A stretch of 64,000 bases of DNA from Hofstenia miamia (lineage: Eukaryota; Xenacoelomorpha; Acoela): the NCBI GenBank assembly GCA_004352715.1, contig SCFE01000062.1, positions 1,275,605-1,339,604 of the forward strand. Direction: 5' to 3'. Position 1 is the first letter of the stretch. Each line of letters starts with the position of its first letter. Below, piece by piece: positions 33,020 through 45,865 of the stretch. The position numbers and the translations under genes are program-made. Below the pieces are notes generated by a model that saw only the letters and a program-made list of their open reading frames with translations, did not search any database and was not told where the DNA came from.

Positions 33020-33661
33020 AGATCCCAAAAATCAATTAAAATGTCAAATGCCATGCATCGCAATACTCGACAGCCAAAGTACATAAAACCAGTAGAAACT
33101 TTCATATTTTGGGTACATGAAGTGATTAGGGTTAGAGTACATGCCTGAAGATACTTATACATTAGATTGACACTGTTTTTATAAAGGCTGGTGGAAACGA
33201 TATACTCAGGAATCTTACAGACTCTGTGAATTTATTGAAAGTGTCTTCTTAAGCGAACTAGTGTCTTTTCACAATATAAACATAATCAGGAAGTATAAAA
33301 CTATAACAAAGGTATACACAATATTGTAAAAATTAAAAATATCCTCACATTTTAAGTGAATAACAAATTTTCTTTAGGCCCACCACAAGCATAGGAACAA
33401 TTACTTGCAAGAGATGGCACTCAATTTTCTAGCATTGGATTGGCCACCTACGTTCGAATCATGAAAGATTGTTGTGACTAAGGGTGTTGAAAAGATTAGC
33501 AATTTTTCTTTGAAAATTTCCAATTTTTGAAAATGATTTATATTCTATCAATGCCTAATGTTCATGTATTTATGAGGTTTTGAAACCACCCATGGAAGCA
33601 ACAAAGAATTTTGACTGTTTCTTGATATGTGCAAATGCAAAGTTATTCCAAATCCAAACCA

Positions 33662-33746
33662 ATTGAGGCGTGCCCTGCCCAAAGTCAGAGGCTGCGGAGC
33701 CGAAGGCCCCTGCAAACGGAGGCTTCGCGCAATGACACGCCTCAAT
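33662..33746. other. GC-rich foldable block (11-bp outer stem, two hairpins)
   Basis: ATTGAGGCGTG (33662-33672) is the perfect inverse of CACGCCTCAAT (33736-33746). Inside, GGCT-GCGG-AGCC forms a hairpin (33690-33701), immediately followed by GAAG...CTTC (33702-33726) with partial further pairing. It stands out as GC-rich in AT-rich DNA. It could be a structured RNA or a transposon terminus; no family recognised. Confidence 0.4.
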
Positions 33747-34229
33747 GGGACAGAGCCAGGTCGCGTATATAGAACGGAAAAAGAGGAGATTCTCCTCTAT
33801 CAAGTGGTACTTTCAAATTGAGCATAGCTGTAATAGTTTTTGAGTTATAATTGTATAAAAATTTTTTATACGATCATGAAAATTTTTGAAAAAATAATTT
33901 TCTTACATCACAGTTCCATACTTGATAGAATTTTGATTGACTTGGAAATTTTGAAAATCAATTGCAATGTATTTCCAACTCTTAGCGAAATTTGATTCCA
34001 TTGAATAATACCAACAAGATCTCTTTGATCTGATTTATCATCAATTGGCTTTGCAATTTGCCTTGCATAAACATATTGCATAAAATGTTTGCTTTATAGA
34101 GTTAGAATTTGTTATTTGGCTATTAATAATAATCTTTATACATAATTTGTTATTAGATTCCTATTGGCAGTAATAGTAGAGATGACATATGAAAAAATGA
34201 TTCTGTATTTTCTAAGCAGTAAGGATTCA

Positions 34230-34446
34230 AAATTTTTGGGAGTGGTGGTGTGGTGCAGTGCTATGAAAATTGTCATCGAACAATAATGGGGCAATAAGAT
34301 ATCGGAAGTAGTTTTCCGTGCGAGAATTTTCTGAATGAGTCAAGTTGGGGCAATATGGGGCAGAGATCAACACTTGGAAATGGGGCAGGGCACAAAGTCT
34401 GTGGGGTGCGACAGGGCAGGTCAAAAAAATCGGCCCCATTTCCATC
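34230..34446. mobile_element. Terminal fragment of a hAT-type element
   Basis: The right edge, read inward, begins CAGAGATGGAAATGGGGC, a hAT-type terminus, followed by GGGGC-rich subterminal words (TGGGGCA several times). No partner end or transposase seen. Confidence 0.5.
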
Positions 34447-35583
34447 TCTGAATCTGATAAGGCTAAAAGAGCAGACCATCTTGTTTTAATTCCAGAATGC
34501 CATAAGTCAATATTTTTTTAGATATTCGTACTACTGACCAATTTGCAAGCTTATGCATAGAGCTAGCTGTTCCTATCATAAATAATGAGTGTCAAAAGCA
34601 ATTGATAAATATCTCATATTGCCCAAATAATGTATGATGGAAAATGTCATTCAACTAATTCTCTTAATGCGACATTGGAACATCAATTATTTTTATAAAA
34701 ATAAAAGAGAGCGCCATCTAAATTTATTTCTAAATTCAGTTGACTTAATTAGTTTCAATAAACTTACAAACTGCAGTACTAGTAGCGCTTCAACTCAAAA
34801 CAATTATTTTTTTTGTTAATAATGCAAATGATTTTAAACATTTAAGCAGTGAATGTCCATTCTCCGATCACTCAATTCTTTTTATAGAATCGAACCACAC
34901 AATACAAATGCAATGGAAACAAATTCGTGAAAAGATCGCCTTCTATGAAATTTGCTTAGAAATGAATTAGCTGAATCTGTCATGGAATATCCATATATCT
35001 ACAAAATATAAAGCAGAAAAATTATAAATTCCTATATCTTAAGCGTATACCAATCCTTTTGGCAGCAACCTTCAAGCAAAAACATACATTTATCAGGCAT
35101 GTTCATTGCGATGAATCAGTAATTAAATAAGTTAAATTGTCAAAAATCTTTGTCTCATTGCTTTGTAGAAAAAGTAAATTAACTAATGATTGGAAAAATA
35201 TACATATATTTTGACTTATTTTCTTCATGTGCATGTAAATCACCTTTACAATGTTTCGAGTCGACTGGCACTGTTAGTCGAAAAGTTTTTAGGTTTTAAG
35301 GGCATGCTTAGTAAAGTTTTTAGAGCATATTTTAATATCCTAATAATGATACACAACGCTGCTCAAAACGTTAGTGACAACAATACGGAGATGGCCAAAA
35401 TACCTTTACTGTAGTAGGATGAAATTTTAAACTTAAGGTTGAGAATGCAGATTTTTCTGAAATCTAAATTGTAAAATCAACCAATTGTAATTGAAGACGA
35501 ACACAGATCACATTCTACCAATCGGAATAGAATGGAATTTTCAAGAAAATATAATAGCGAAAATTTAAATTTTCCAACATAAA

Positions 35584-35690
35584 ATGCTGACTGGTACTGA
35601 CAACAAAACAACGCCTTCAATTTTTTGCGATTTTCCTTATGTTTAAGGTGTGAGATATTGGCAGACATTTGTTGTACTTCACTCGTATTT
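35584..35690 (+). pseudogene. Diverged upstream copy of the GPCR first-exon start
   Basis: ATG at 35584 starts a 20-residue reading (MLTGTDNKTTPSIFCDFPYV) ending in TAA. It is a diverged tandem copy (110-bp period) of the true GPCR start at 35694. If transcribed it is an upstream ORF. Confidence 0.8.
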
Positions 35691-35693
35691 AAT

Positions 35694-38600
35694 ATGTTGA
35701 CTGGTACTGACAACACAACAACCGCTTCGATTTTGTGCGATTCCCCTTATGTACAAGGCGTGAGGGACAGTGGCAAATTTTTACTGTACTTCACTCTTAT
35801 TTTTTCTGTAATTGGTATATTTAATAATGTCTTGAGCTACCTCACAATTCGTTCAATGAATGTGTATAATTCTTCATTTGTATATATCCAAGGTAAGAGT
35901 CAATTGCTTGTTATTACTCCTTTTGTAAAATTATTAAATCATCGTTTAAACATATTATTAAAATACTCTACTAATTCGTATTAAATTGAAATATATCTCA
36001 TTTGAAAAACTTTACATTTTCACAGTTCAGCCAAAATATTTTTTTCTGGTATATTTTCCTGCCTCTAGAATTTTTCATCTTTGTTTTTACGTATTTGAAA
36101 GGGATTTTAAAATGATTCTCTATAACTTTATTTTTTGTCAATCCAAAACATCAGCAAAATATTTTTTTGCGGTTTTCTAATTAAAAAACTTTGAAAAATT
36201 TAATCGGGAGTTTTTTTCAAATGCATATGAATCTAATGAAAATTTATAGAATTAAGAAAACTATTGATGTTTGCAATTATTAATTGTAACCAGGGTTGTT
36301 TCTAAGAAATCAATTGATATTAATCAGTTGCTTTAAATGAGGTTGTAAATCTAAATTATAAATGTTCTTTCAACTGTTTTTTTTTCAATTGAATGACGTT
36401 GTTTGGATTTGCGGGTTTGGAAAGTCAAAACAAACTAATTTAAGATAAATTAAATCTTTAAAAGACTAGATTGCAAATAGAGTTGAGATTTTTCCTATGT
36501 TCTTTTGGTACAGTCGAGATTGCACTTTTTTTGAAATTGAGGTTAAATATTTCACGGTGTTGACTATTTAAATGACATTTAAACTACTTGAATTGAATGA
36601 CACTTTCCAATTTAGTGATTGGGTGCTGCTTACCATCTGCTTAATGCGATACCATACGTTTTTACTACGAAAGTAGCTTTATTTTCCTTTGCACCATAAA
36701 GGATTACACAAATTTGAATAAATCCAGTCAAACTGTAAGACCAAAGCAAACAGTAAATTTAAAATAGAACAATCTATCGTCTGCTAAGGTTCCAACACAA
36801 TAAGGTTATTTCACACAGTACTATTGAAATTCTGTTTTTACTAGATAAGATTGCAGCCTTGGGCAGCGTTTTATTGCATTAGCTGTGGATGCCAAAATTC
36901 TGACCAAGTGTCATGCAACTATTCTGAGCTGCGCAAATTGCGTACTTTCAGTAAACAATTCAAAAGCCGTTTCGTCGTAGTAAGATTTCTTTGAAATAGT
37001 TTTCCAGTGGAGACCAGTTTTCTATATGGCATTGCACACCGGTCTTGGTGTATGCTTGATATATCTTCAAACGTGAATATCTAAGAGATTGGCTTGAACT
37101 AATACAGTAGGAGTATCCACAAATGTTTATGCAACATCTGCAGAGACAATAACAATCGGATTTATCTAGATTTACATAATTTACAATAATATGTGTCTAC
37201 GTTTTCTCAAATTGGTCGTCGTATAACAATTCATTAAAAAAACACTGTTAAATTAAAATATGCTATTTTTCTGTTAACTGCATTGGCTTCAACTTGCCGT
37301 TTAAATATAGGCAGTCAAATATACAAAAGCCTCAATGAGATCGTTTTATTGATTGCTGAATTTAAATTAACAGCTGATGCAAACAACGTTTAAAACTGTT
37401 TAAAACAATTTCATTTAAATGATCAACACTGGTATTGCAATTATTAGCACAAATAATGTTACTATTTATATTTTTCATTATAGCATTAGCAATTTGGGAT
37501 TCTTTATCAATTTTTATCGATGGCCCCTTCAATGTTGGACAAATGCTGACGGAATACGCATTTCCTGGCACATTTATTCCTAAATTCAGTAAGTTATCAA
37601 TTTTAGGATTAACGTATTAGAAATTCTCAATGCAGTGGTTGGTAGCCTAAATCTTGATTTAACGAGCCACGTTTACTATTATTTGAAAATTATTTTTGTA
37701 CCTACAGTTTCGCATTTCAAAAGTTTTCATTTTAGATTAAATTTTTTGGAAAATTTGAAAAAGCTTTCATCTTAATGGATTTTTTTTGGTAGAAGTTTCA
37801 TTTTGTCAAAATGATGTATAACTTGACATTTATTTTGGTAAACATTTGCATTTTAAATATCTAAAGAAATATTGTTACATACTGTATATGATGATGATAA
37901 CAATATATATGTATACAAACTTGCCAAAGCTAGAGTGATTTTTTCATTTTAAAAACAAATAACTTTTTTGAGAAAGAAAATTTCTTCAGCTTAATTTTTA
38001 ACAGTTTTGATGCTAAATAATATTACTGAATATATTTGTTGCATCGTACATTGTACATTGGTATCATATTTTCTATCAATTAGAGTTTTTAAACAGCATC
38101 TTAAAATCAGCATAGTAGTATGGTTCAGAGATTGCCTGTTATTTCCCATTATTGGTCCACCAGCTGCAAGATTTTTTTACACAATTTTACTAATCATATG
38201 TAAAATTCAATATGCATAATGTCAAATACACACAACATATTTATGTACTGTATTTTCATTGCATTTTCTTCACTTTTATTAAATATTGCAAGCAATCCAA
38301 ACAACTTTCATCTAAATTTAGGATTGTCAAGCGTTTGACAAATATATTATATACATAATAAACAATTTTTGTCATCAAATTTCAAATGTTTGCGAAAATA
38401 TAAATTATTTTCCTAGAATGTCACAAATTCATTAAGAATCTAAGTTAGAATAGTTATTTAAAATACAAAAATGTGTAAATTTATCTATTTAGTCATCTTC
38501 AATGACTGGATAACAACAAACGTTGCTCACTGGATAGTGGTAGCTATTTCCACCGATAGGTTCACAGCAGTATTTTTTCCAATAATTTACCGAAACAGAA

Positions 38601-39136
38601 TTTCCAAAGGACAGACTGCTAATGTTGTCGTGTGGTCCATTACTATAATTAGTTATCTTACTATGGGTCCCATCCTATTTGTCACTCGTGGTGAATGTGG
38701 ACTTTACATATGCCGAGTAAAACCTGAATGGAAGAACAGTGGTGCATCTGAATTCCTACTTGTATATCAAGGTTTCGCACCTATTTTTATAGTTGCTGTT
38801 AATAATGGGTTAATTGCTGTCAAAATGTACATGAAAAAGAAAAAATCCGGTTCTTCAAATACCATCAATACGAAAAGTACAGGAATAGAAATTTTGCTAT
38901 TTATTGTAGCTATGAGTTTCATGATTCTAATTGGTGTAGCCAACATTGCATGGTATCTGTCTTATAGGTTGGAAAATAGTATTGAAGCTAACTGTTCAAT
39001 TCTGTATGAACTTAGTAAACTTTTTACTAGCTTACCTGTTGTCCTCAACAACGGCATCAACTTTTATCTATATATTCTCTGTGGTAAAGTGTTTCGAGAA
39101 AGATTCCTAAAATTGATTGGCATGAAAAAGAAATAA
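35694..39136 (+). CDS. Rhodopsin-family G protein-coupled receptor, peptide-receptor-like
   Basis: Three exons, 35694-35892, 37484-37588 and 38493-39136 (TAA stop), join in phase; acceptors are TTATAG and ATTTAG, donors GTAAGA and GTAAGT. Exon 1 gives a short N-terminus with an NTT glycosylation site, then TM1 (FLLYFTLIFSVIGIFNNVLS). Exon 2 gives TM2 (ALAIWDSLSIFID). Exon 3 gives TM3 ending in STDRF (the DRY position) through TM7 with NFYLY (the NPxxY position) and a basic C-terminus. The second extracellular loop carries two cysteines (GECGLYIC). By my count the usual cysteine 25 residues before the Arg of DRF is a proline in this model, and TM6 lacks its usual proline. This resembles lineage-expanded invertebrate peptide receptors. 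The ligand cannot be told. Confidence 0.82.
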
Positions 39137-41149
39137 TAGAAAACTCAATTGAAATATATTTATAGTTAACAATGAAATTCTATAAACTAAAGATTTGCAT
39201 GTAATGTTATTGGAGACCAATTTAATTATTTTTTACCCATTTCACTTTTGGTACATAGGAGACGGATAGTAAATTATTGTTAATCATATAAAATTTTTTG
39301 TAATCATGCATCCCAAATCTTTCATGTTGTTTGTAAAAGGCATACATAAATATCATTTAAGCAAAATTCATTGACATCGTTATTCTGAGTTAATTTCTTC
39401 AAATGTCAGAAATTAAGATTTTATATGATTCAATTTAAATTATTTTTGGTGACCCTGAAATGACTAAAAATAATGACATTGTTTGTCCCTTTCTGTGCCA
39501 TTCTCGAACTCTACTGGAGAGAGAAAGACTTAACGCGACATTTCAAGTACTCGGAACTAGCTTGTTTTTAGTTTGAATGGCATGTTTTCTTCTCCAATTT
39601 TTGCTTGTAATTAATGTCAAAGAATCCATCGAACATTCGCCATTTGCCCCAAATTGCAATCCATGAAGCTTCTTTCTTTTATTTAGTCTAACATTCTGTA
39701 TTTCTTTCGTACATTTATTTGGGGCTATTCAAACTTGTTGCACAGTTATTTATAGAATGACGAGAAAAATACATCTATATAAATTTGTAACTATACTAAA
39801 AGGTTTCCAACGCAACTCGAAGCTAAAAAAGTCAACTCACATTAGCCTGGCACGTGTATAACTTTTATGATCATTTGTATAAATACAAAAACTGCTACTG
39901 AAGTATGGAAAGTCATTTATGAAAACTTAAAACAATGTTGCCCTAAAACAAAAAAAATATTGTCCGAATTTTTTGCCTAAATGCTCCCAAATTTTTTGTC
40001 AAATTTTTGGATTATGGATTATTTGGCAACATTTTGCAAAAATGTTACCGCTACTTAAGATAAATAAGATTAATGATATTACGCAGTATAATTTTGTTGC
40101 ATCTACCGTATATCCTATTATGTTTTATCGCAAATAATGAGTAAAATATGTTTTAGGCATTCACTCAGTGTTGTAAACAAGGCTTAGCCAGGGAAGGGGT
40201 GGTAAAGCTACCGCCGTTTTGTTATAAGTAATGTCATCAAACAGCTGGGTAGCTGCCATTAGGTTAACCATTAATTTTAGATCCAATTTCTTGTATTATA
40301 ATAAACTTTATTATATATACAAGTTGTCTTTGAGCACCCTATTAATTATGTTATTTTATATCTTAATTAATTGTAGACTTTTAACTGTCATCTTTCTGCT
40401 GGCAAAATTGGTTCCATGTATTCAGGATCATGTAGTTATCTATATTTAGTGCTATTTATATGTAGGGTACATAAGAAGCAAAAGTGGCACAGTTGCATTA
40501 TTTCCTTTATTATATATGATAACAAGAGCAATCAATGTACAAATTCATGAAAGGTAAGCAACACAGGGGAACATCTCATACCACAACATAAACCACTATC
40601 ACTGAGTCGTAACCATTTGCATAGTAACTGGTGATCACAGCTGGATACTGAACAGTTCTTTATTCCATGGCCCCACTTCAGTTTGAAGATCCTTTCATCA
40701 ATTGCTATCAATCTAAATGGAATTGAATTAGTTAATTGAACACAATATAGTTTCTGATCTTAACACTAAAGTGCATATAATAAATTGGACAGCTTGGATG
40801 CATGGAACCCCACTAGTCACAGAGAATATTTAGACTGACTAAAAAAAGTTTTAGTAAAAGCTAACTATGGTCAATCTCTAACAAGTGGGGATTCTACAAT
40901 AGTAGGAGAAAAATACTGATATTGAATGCAATTAATAGAAATATAAAAATGAAGAGGAGCAATGTAAAAATCTATGGGAAATACATTTAATCAAGTATAA
41001 AAGTTATATGGAAACCAATGAAAGAGGACAATGTAGTTAGTAATCCACAATGTTGATTTAAGGACAAACAGATGAAAACAGAAAGTAGTCCACACAGTCA
41101 ACTCAAGAACATGTGGATGAACACCATCAAAAAATGAGTATGGATTATA
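39137..41149. other. No recognisable gene
   Basis: AT-rich. The distal part may include the unreadable 5' portion of the gypsy element that follows; no LTR or tRNA primer site recognised. Confidence 0.35.
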
Positions 41150-42772
41150 TGAATGGATATATATGGTGTTTGAACTGTGCAATGCACCTGCAATGTTTCA
41201 ACAATATATCACAAAAGTATTAAAAACAAGAAGCATAAGATTGAAGAGAGGATCACTGCATACATTGATGACATAATAATAACAAGCAATATGGTAGAAG
41301 AAGACATGGCAAAAATAGATAGGACATTGGCAATAGTGGAGTAAGCTGGACTCTGAATTAACAGGAACAAATGTGATATCCTAAAAAATAATATTTCTAG
41401 AGAGGATAATTGAGAAAGGGAAAATAAGTATGAAAGACAACACAAGAGATATGATCAAGAAAATCGAAAAACTGAATAACAAAAAAGACACAATGCATAA
41501 TGGGGTTTTTTAATCATTATGGAACATTCATTCCTAACATTGCAGGTAAGATAGCAAAGATGATTAAACTAATGAAAAAATTGGTACCATTCATATAGAC
41601 TTGGGAGCAACAGGAAGAGTTGAACAACATAAAGGAAGAATTGTTGAAATTACCATTGCTGAACACTCATGACTACACAAAGGAGTTCATATCGAAATTT
41701 GATGCTAGTAAGGTGGCAATAAGAGTAACACTAGGACAAGAAAAAAATGGTAGAGAAGTTTCAGTCCAATTCTTCAGTAAGAAGTTAAAAGCCAGTGAAG
41801 AAAACTATGGGTCAATAAAAGTAGAGATGCTCACATTAATAGAAAGCATAAAAAATATCAACATTTCTTGATCAGAAAAAAGTTCAATTAGAACAGATAA
41901 TAGTGGTCTGGCATGGTTTAAAAAAAATTCGGGAGATGGATAGTGTTTGAATGAATTTAATTTCCCAATAGAACATAGAAAAGGAAATCTACTCAGTAAC
42001 ACAGATTTTTGGACCTTGCTAGTGGAAAATCACAGAGATATGAAGAAAAAATATAGAGAGAAAAAGCAATTCCAATTCTTTCCATACAATGACTACAAAG
42101 AACTGCCCAAAATTAATGTTGACAAGAAAGGACAACTAATTCAGCCAATAACCCTGAAAGAAGAGATGACAGAATGAGAGATAATACAAACACAACAAAA
42201 AGATGTGATACTGGAATAGATAATATGATAAGCACAACAGCAGAACAGACAGCAAAATAGCAATGAAGGAATGGATCTTGAAATTCAGTTCAATGGAGGT
42301 GATATTAAAGGTCAAGGGACTGCAATTTGAAATTGCACTAATTCAGAAACTGGTGAAACTACTGGAAATAGCAATTGAAAAAACAACAGTGTACCATCCC
42401 GAAGCAAACAGCACAGTTGAGTGACTAAATAGAACTTTGATAAAACTGATAAGAGTTGCAACTATGAGAATTGGCAGAAACAAATGGAGACAAGTTATAG
42501 ACATGGTAGAATACTTCTATAACACATTGGCGTACTTAACTACAGGAGTGACACCATTCAAAGCAATGTATGGGAGAGAGGCAGCAATGTCATTGTTGAT
42601 GCAATACTTCAACTACACAGAGAAAATCGATGAGTTTTTACAAAAACTAATGACACAATTAATGGGTATTCTCAAAATAATGCGCCAAAACATAAAAAGG
42701 TCTGCATCAAGACAACAGAGAAATTATAATAACAAAGTTTATGACCATGCACACAACATGAAATGCATTTAG
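41150..42772 (+). pseudogene. Degenerate Ty3/gypsy-type retrotransposon pol
   Basis: Fragments in canonical pol order. RT: ELCNAPAMFQQYITKVL near 41180, then the catalytic YIDDIIIT near 41265. RT/RNase H connection near 41630. RNase H: ISKFDASKVAI and FFSKKLKASEENYG, then RTDNSGLAWFKK near 41890. Tail region: FPIEHRKGNLLSNTD near 41970. Integrase: YHPEANSTVE, with the catalytic Glu, followed by a TGA near 42420, then the AYLTTGVTPFKAMYGREA segment near 42545. The integrase zinc finger and the first catalytic Asp are missing. Multiple stops and frameshifts; no LTRs found. Not functional. Confidence 0.85.
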
Positions 42773-43844
42773 GTTATGGATATTAATATGGGTTTTTCTC
42801 AACTCTGGCTTAGCTAGCTATTAATCATTTGTGATTAGCATAGAGTAACAAACTCAAAAAAGGTTTTATAGCTCAGCATAAGGAATTATTTACATCTACT
42901 TTAGATCTGAATTAAAACCATTAATAGACTGTATGGATGTTTGTATTACATTTAGGTTTAGGATAGGAAGATGCTCTGATAGCCATTCATTATATTCTAT
43001 ATATTTTTTTCGAAACAGCTAGTGTCAATCCTTACTTGATTACTTATCAAAACTACATTGTTATCCTTAAACACAAATGGGTTAAGTCAAATTGTGTCAC
43101 AAATATTAGTAGCACCAATCCTTAGGGAACATCTAATTACTGTCTGTGAGTTGAGCAATTGGCAATTCATCTTGGAAGCTGTGGAAGAGATTATCTGATG
43201 ATAAGGAGATCAGCATCAAGCAGATGCAGACTGTGAAGATTGGTAATTGACCAATGTGGAGTTACCCAAATATTAATAGTGAGATTAGAAGTTAAATACA
43301 GTTAAATTAATATTCAAATTCATATCAATGTACATGTTGTTAGAAACCAATATAATTAAATGTCAGATCTCTTCACGCCAATTGAGTGAGGTACCAAATT
43401 TACAGAATTGCTAAGTGCTAAAAAGGCCTGGACCTGGAAAAAGATGCTACAATAGATGTTGAATGTATTGCAGCAAAATTTATGTGAAATCCTCAACCAT
43501 CAATTGTTTGCATTTTATTCTTTTTAAGTAGCTGTCATAAACTTCATTCATTTCAAAATAGAGTTTATCTGCAGTAACATTAATCTAAACTATTAATACA
43601 CAATCATACATGTATGCATATATTTATGTTCAGGTTAATGTTCACTTAACTGCTTAACTGCAACTTTTTAGATTCTCACCTCATGACTGTGAAGGGCTGC
43701 TTGCATATAAAGCATCATGTTAAAGTGGTGCACATTACAATGAATAATTGAACACTTTTGTTAGTTGTCCTAATCACAATGTAGTAAAATACATGTTAAG
43801 CATTCTTTACCATATTCATAAGAAACTACAACAAATTAACCATT
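42773..43844. other. No recognisable gene; flank of gypsy relic
   Basis: May include a 3' LTR remnant, but no matching upstream copy was found. Confidence 0.35.
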
Positions 43845-44972
43845 AGTAGTAGAAGAGGAGTCCATTTCATCCCACTTTTTTCTGATTGGTCGAGAGGTGG
43901 GGTCCATTTCATCCCACTTTTTTGTGATTGGTCGAGAGGGGTGGCCTTTGACTTGAGACGCCGTGGATATTGCCGGGGGGTGTTTTACTGACGTCATGGA
44001 TGTAATTTTACTAGTTTTTGTGTTATTTATGTGACCTAATTTAGTTTGCATTTTTTTACTTTTTACTTTCCCACATTTACTTACTTACTTTTCAGTTTTA
44101 CTTTCCCACATTTATATACTTTTACATGGGTTTTCTACTTTATACACTTTTTTCTCTTTATATGCTTTATCACTTTTTACACATTTATATACTTTTACGT
44201 GGTTTGTCTTTTTTATACATGACATTGGAAATACCGCATTAATTTAGTTTATATATTTATTTTACATACTTGTTTAAAAAAGTGGGANAAAGTCGATAAA
44301 AGATGCATCAGTCAGCAAATGTGTACAACCCAAAAAAATCAAATAAAGCAAAATAGGTGCAAAGAAAAGATAGCCGTATAAAAGTTGGTAAAAGATGTAA
44401 TAATCTGCAAACGTGTATAATTATATTTGAAATCTATGTATATCTATAAATTATATTAATAAATAACATTACATGTATGTAAAGTATATAAATGTGTAAA
44501 AAGTGATAAAGCATATAAAGAGAAAAAAGTGTATAAAGTAGAAAACCCATGTAAAAGTATATAAATGTGTAAAAAGTGAGAAAGCATATAAAGAGAAAAA
44601 AGTGTATAAAGTAGAAAACACAAAAAAGTATATAAATGTGGGAAGGTAAAACTAAAAAGTAAGTAAGTAAATGTGGGAAAGTAAAACTGAAAAGTAAGTA
44701 AGTAAATGTGGGAAAGTAAAACTGAAAAGTAAGTAAGTAAATGTGGGAAAGTAAAAAGTAAAAAAATGCAAACTAAATTAGGTCACATAAATAACACAAA
44801 AACTAGTAAAAGTACATCCATGACGTCAGTAAAACACCCCCCGGCAATATCCACGGCGTCTCAGGTAAAAGGCCACCCCTCTCGACCAATCACAAAAAAG
44901 TGGGATGAAATGGACCCCACCTCTCGACCAATCAGAAAAAAGTGGGATGAAATGGAACCCCCTTCTACTACT
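43845..44972. mobile_element. Foldback/long-TIR element, complete, 1128 bp
   Basis: The two arms are inverted copies of each other, from AGTAGTAGAAG at 43845 inward for more than 250 bp, then through inverted tandem-repeat stretches. ACCATT flanks both sides (43839-43844 and 44973-44978), a candidate target duplication. Each arm has two 42-bp units with CTGATTGG or GTGATTGG (cores at 43883 and 43925; inverted at 44886 and 44928) and a TGACGTCA palindrome (43989-43996 and 44821-44828). A single N lies at 44288. There is no transposase. It shares arms with 15640-16148. Confidence 0.88.
44640..44760. repeat. Tandem repeat of AAATGTGGGAAAGTAAAACT
   Basis: About four copies with a 35-36-bp spacing in the right arm of the foldback element; the inverse of the CTTTCCCACAT repeats of the left arm. 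Confidence 0.85.
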
Positions 44973-44978
44973 ACCATT

Positions 44979-45865
44979 ACACTGAGGTAGAGGAAAATCT
45001 CATAACTTATTAACTTTGTATTAAATATAATATAAACATAATTGATTAGTAATAATTGATCTCTCATTGCATTTTGGTAATTTGGATGTGGATTGCTACA
45101 GATAATTAAATTATAATTAGTTAGTTTTGACATCCACATTTGCATCTTAATTAGTCACTCTTCATAGGAAATATTTAACTGCAACAAAGTTGTTTTAATC
45201 AATAGAGTCCATTTAAGTTAAACTTTAAAACATAAGAGAATCAATTGTCCATCAGTTTCTTAGCTCTTTGATTTCTGAGTTGATCTTATAAACACCTTAG
45301 GTATTACTTGGTGAAGCCACACCACAATTGCGATAAATAATATTAACTAATCATACACATTGTGATAATCTGTTTGTAAAGTAACTACAAGAAAACAACT
45401 ACTCTTCACTAAGAATTTATAGATATGGAATTGTGTCAACATCATCATTGTTTCTTCAATAACAATTTATTAAAAAAATCACTTTCAAGTCTACCACTTA
45501 ATTTCTGATCAATTAGACAATCAACATAAATTCAAATTATTTTAATAATTCAATTTGGTCAAAAGTCAAGTGTTTAACTTTCAGCCAAATAATTTTATAC
45601 CAAATTGTGGGTGACATGCATTAACAAAATTGATAATAAATCTACAACTAAAAATTTCTAAATATTTTAGATTTCTTTAAATTTCGCAGTGACAAAAAAT
45701 ATTTGGAGTATCTTATCGAAGCATTATAGGGTAGCTAATGTATACTAACAATGCGAAGTAATAACTGACTCAAGAAATGCATTAAATTAGCATGACAGCC
45801 AAACGCGCTTAGGGGTGGCATCTTGCCCCGCTCTACTCTACTCATTAATTAAGATGGCCATGAGC
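44979..45865. other. No recognisable gene
   Basis: AT-rich. A small hairpin GGCA-TCT-TGCC lies at 45817-45827, just before the foldable block. Confidence 0.35.

Noticed and set aside
43836-44990. Similar open frames in the foldback arms (starting MQTKLGHINNTKTSK) at 15.6, 43.9 and 44.8 kb
   Set aside because: They are the same repeat arm read in one frame; the 15.6-kb copy shifts frame after the first third and the open stretch covers subterminal tandem units, so the similarity is at DNA level rather than coding.
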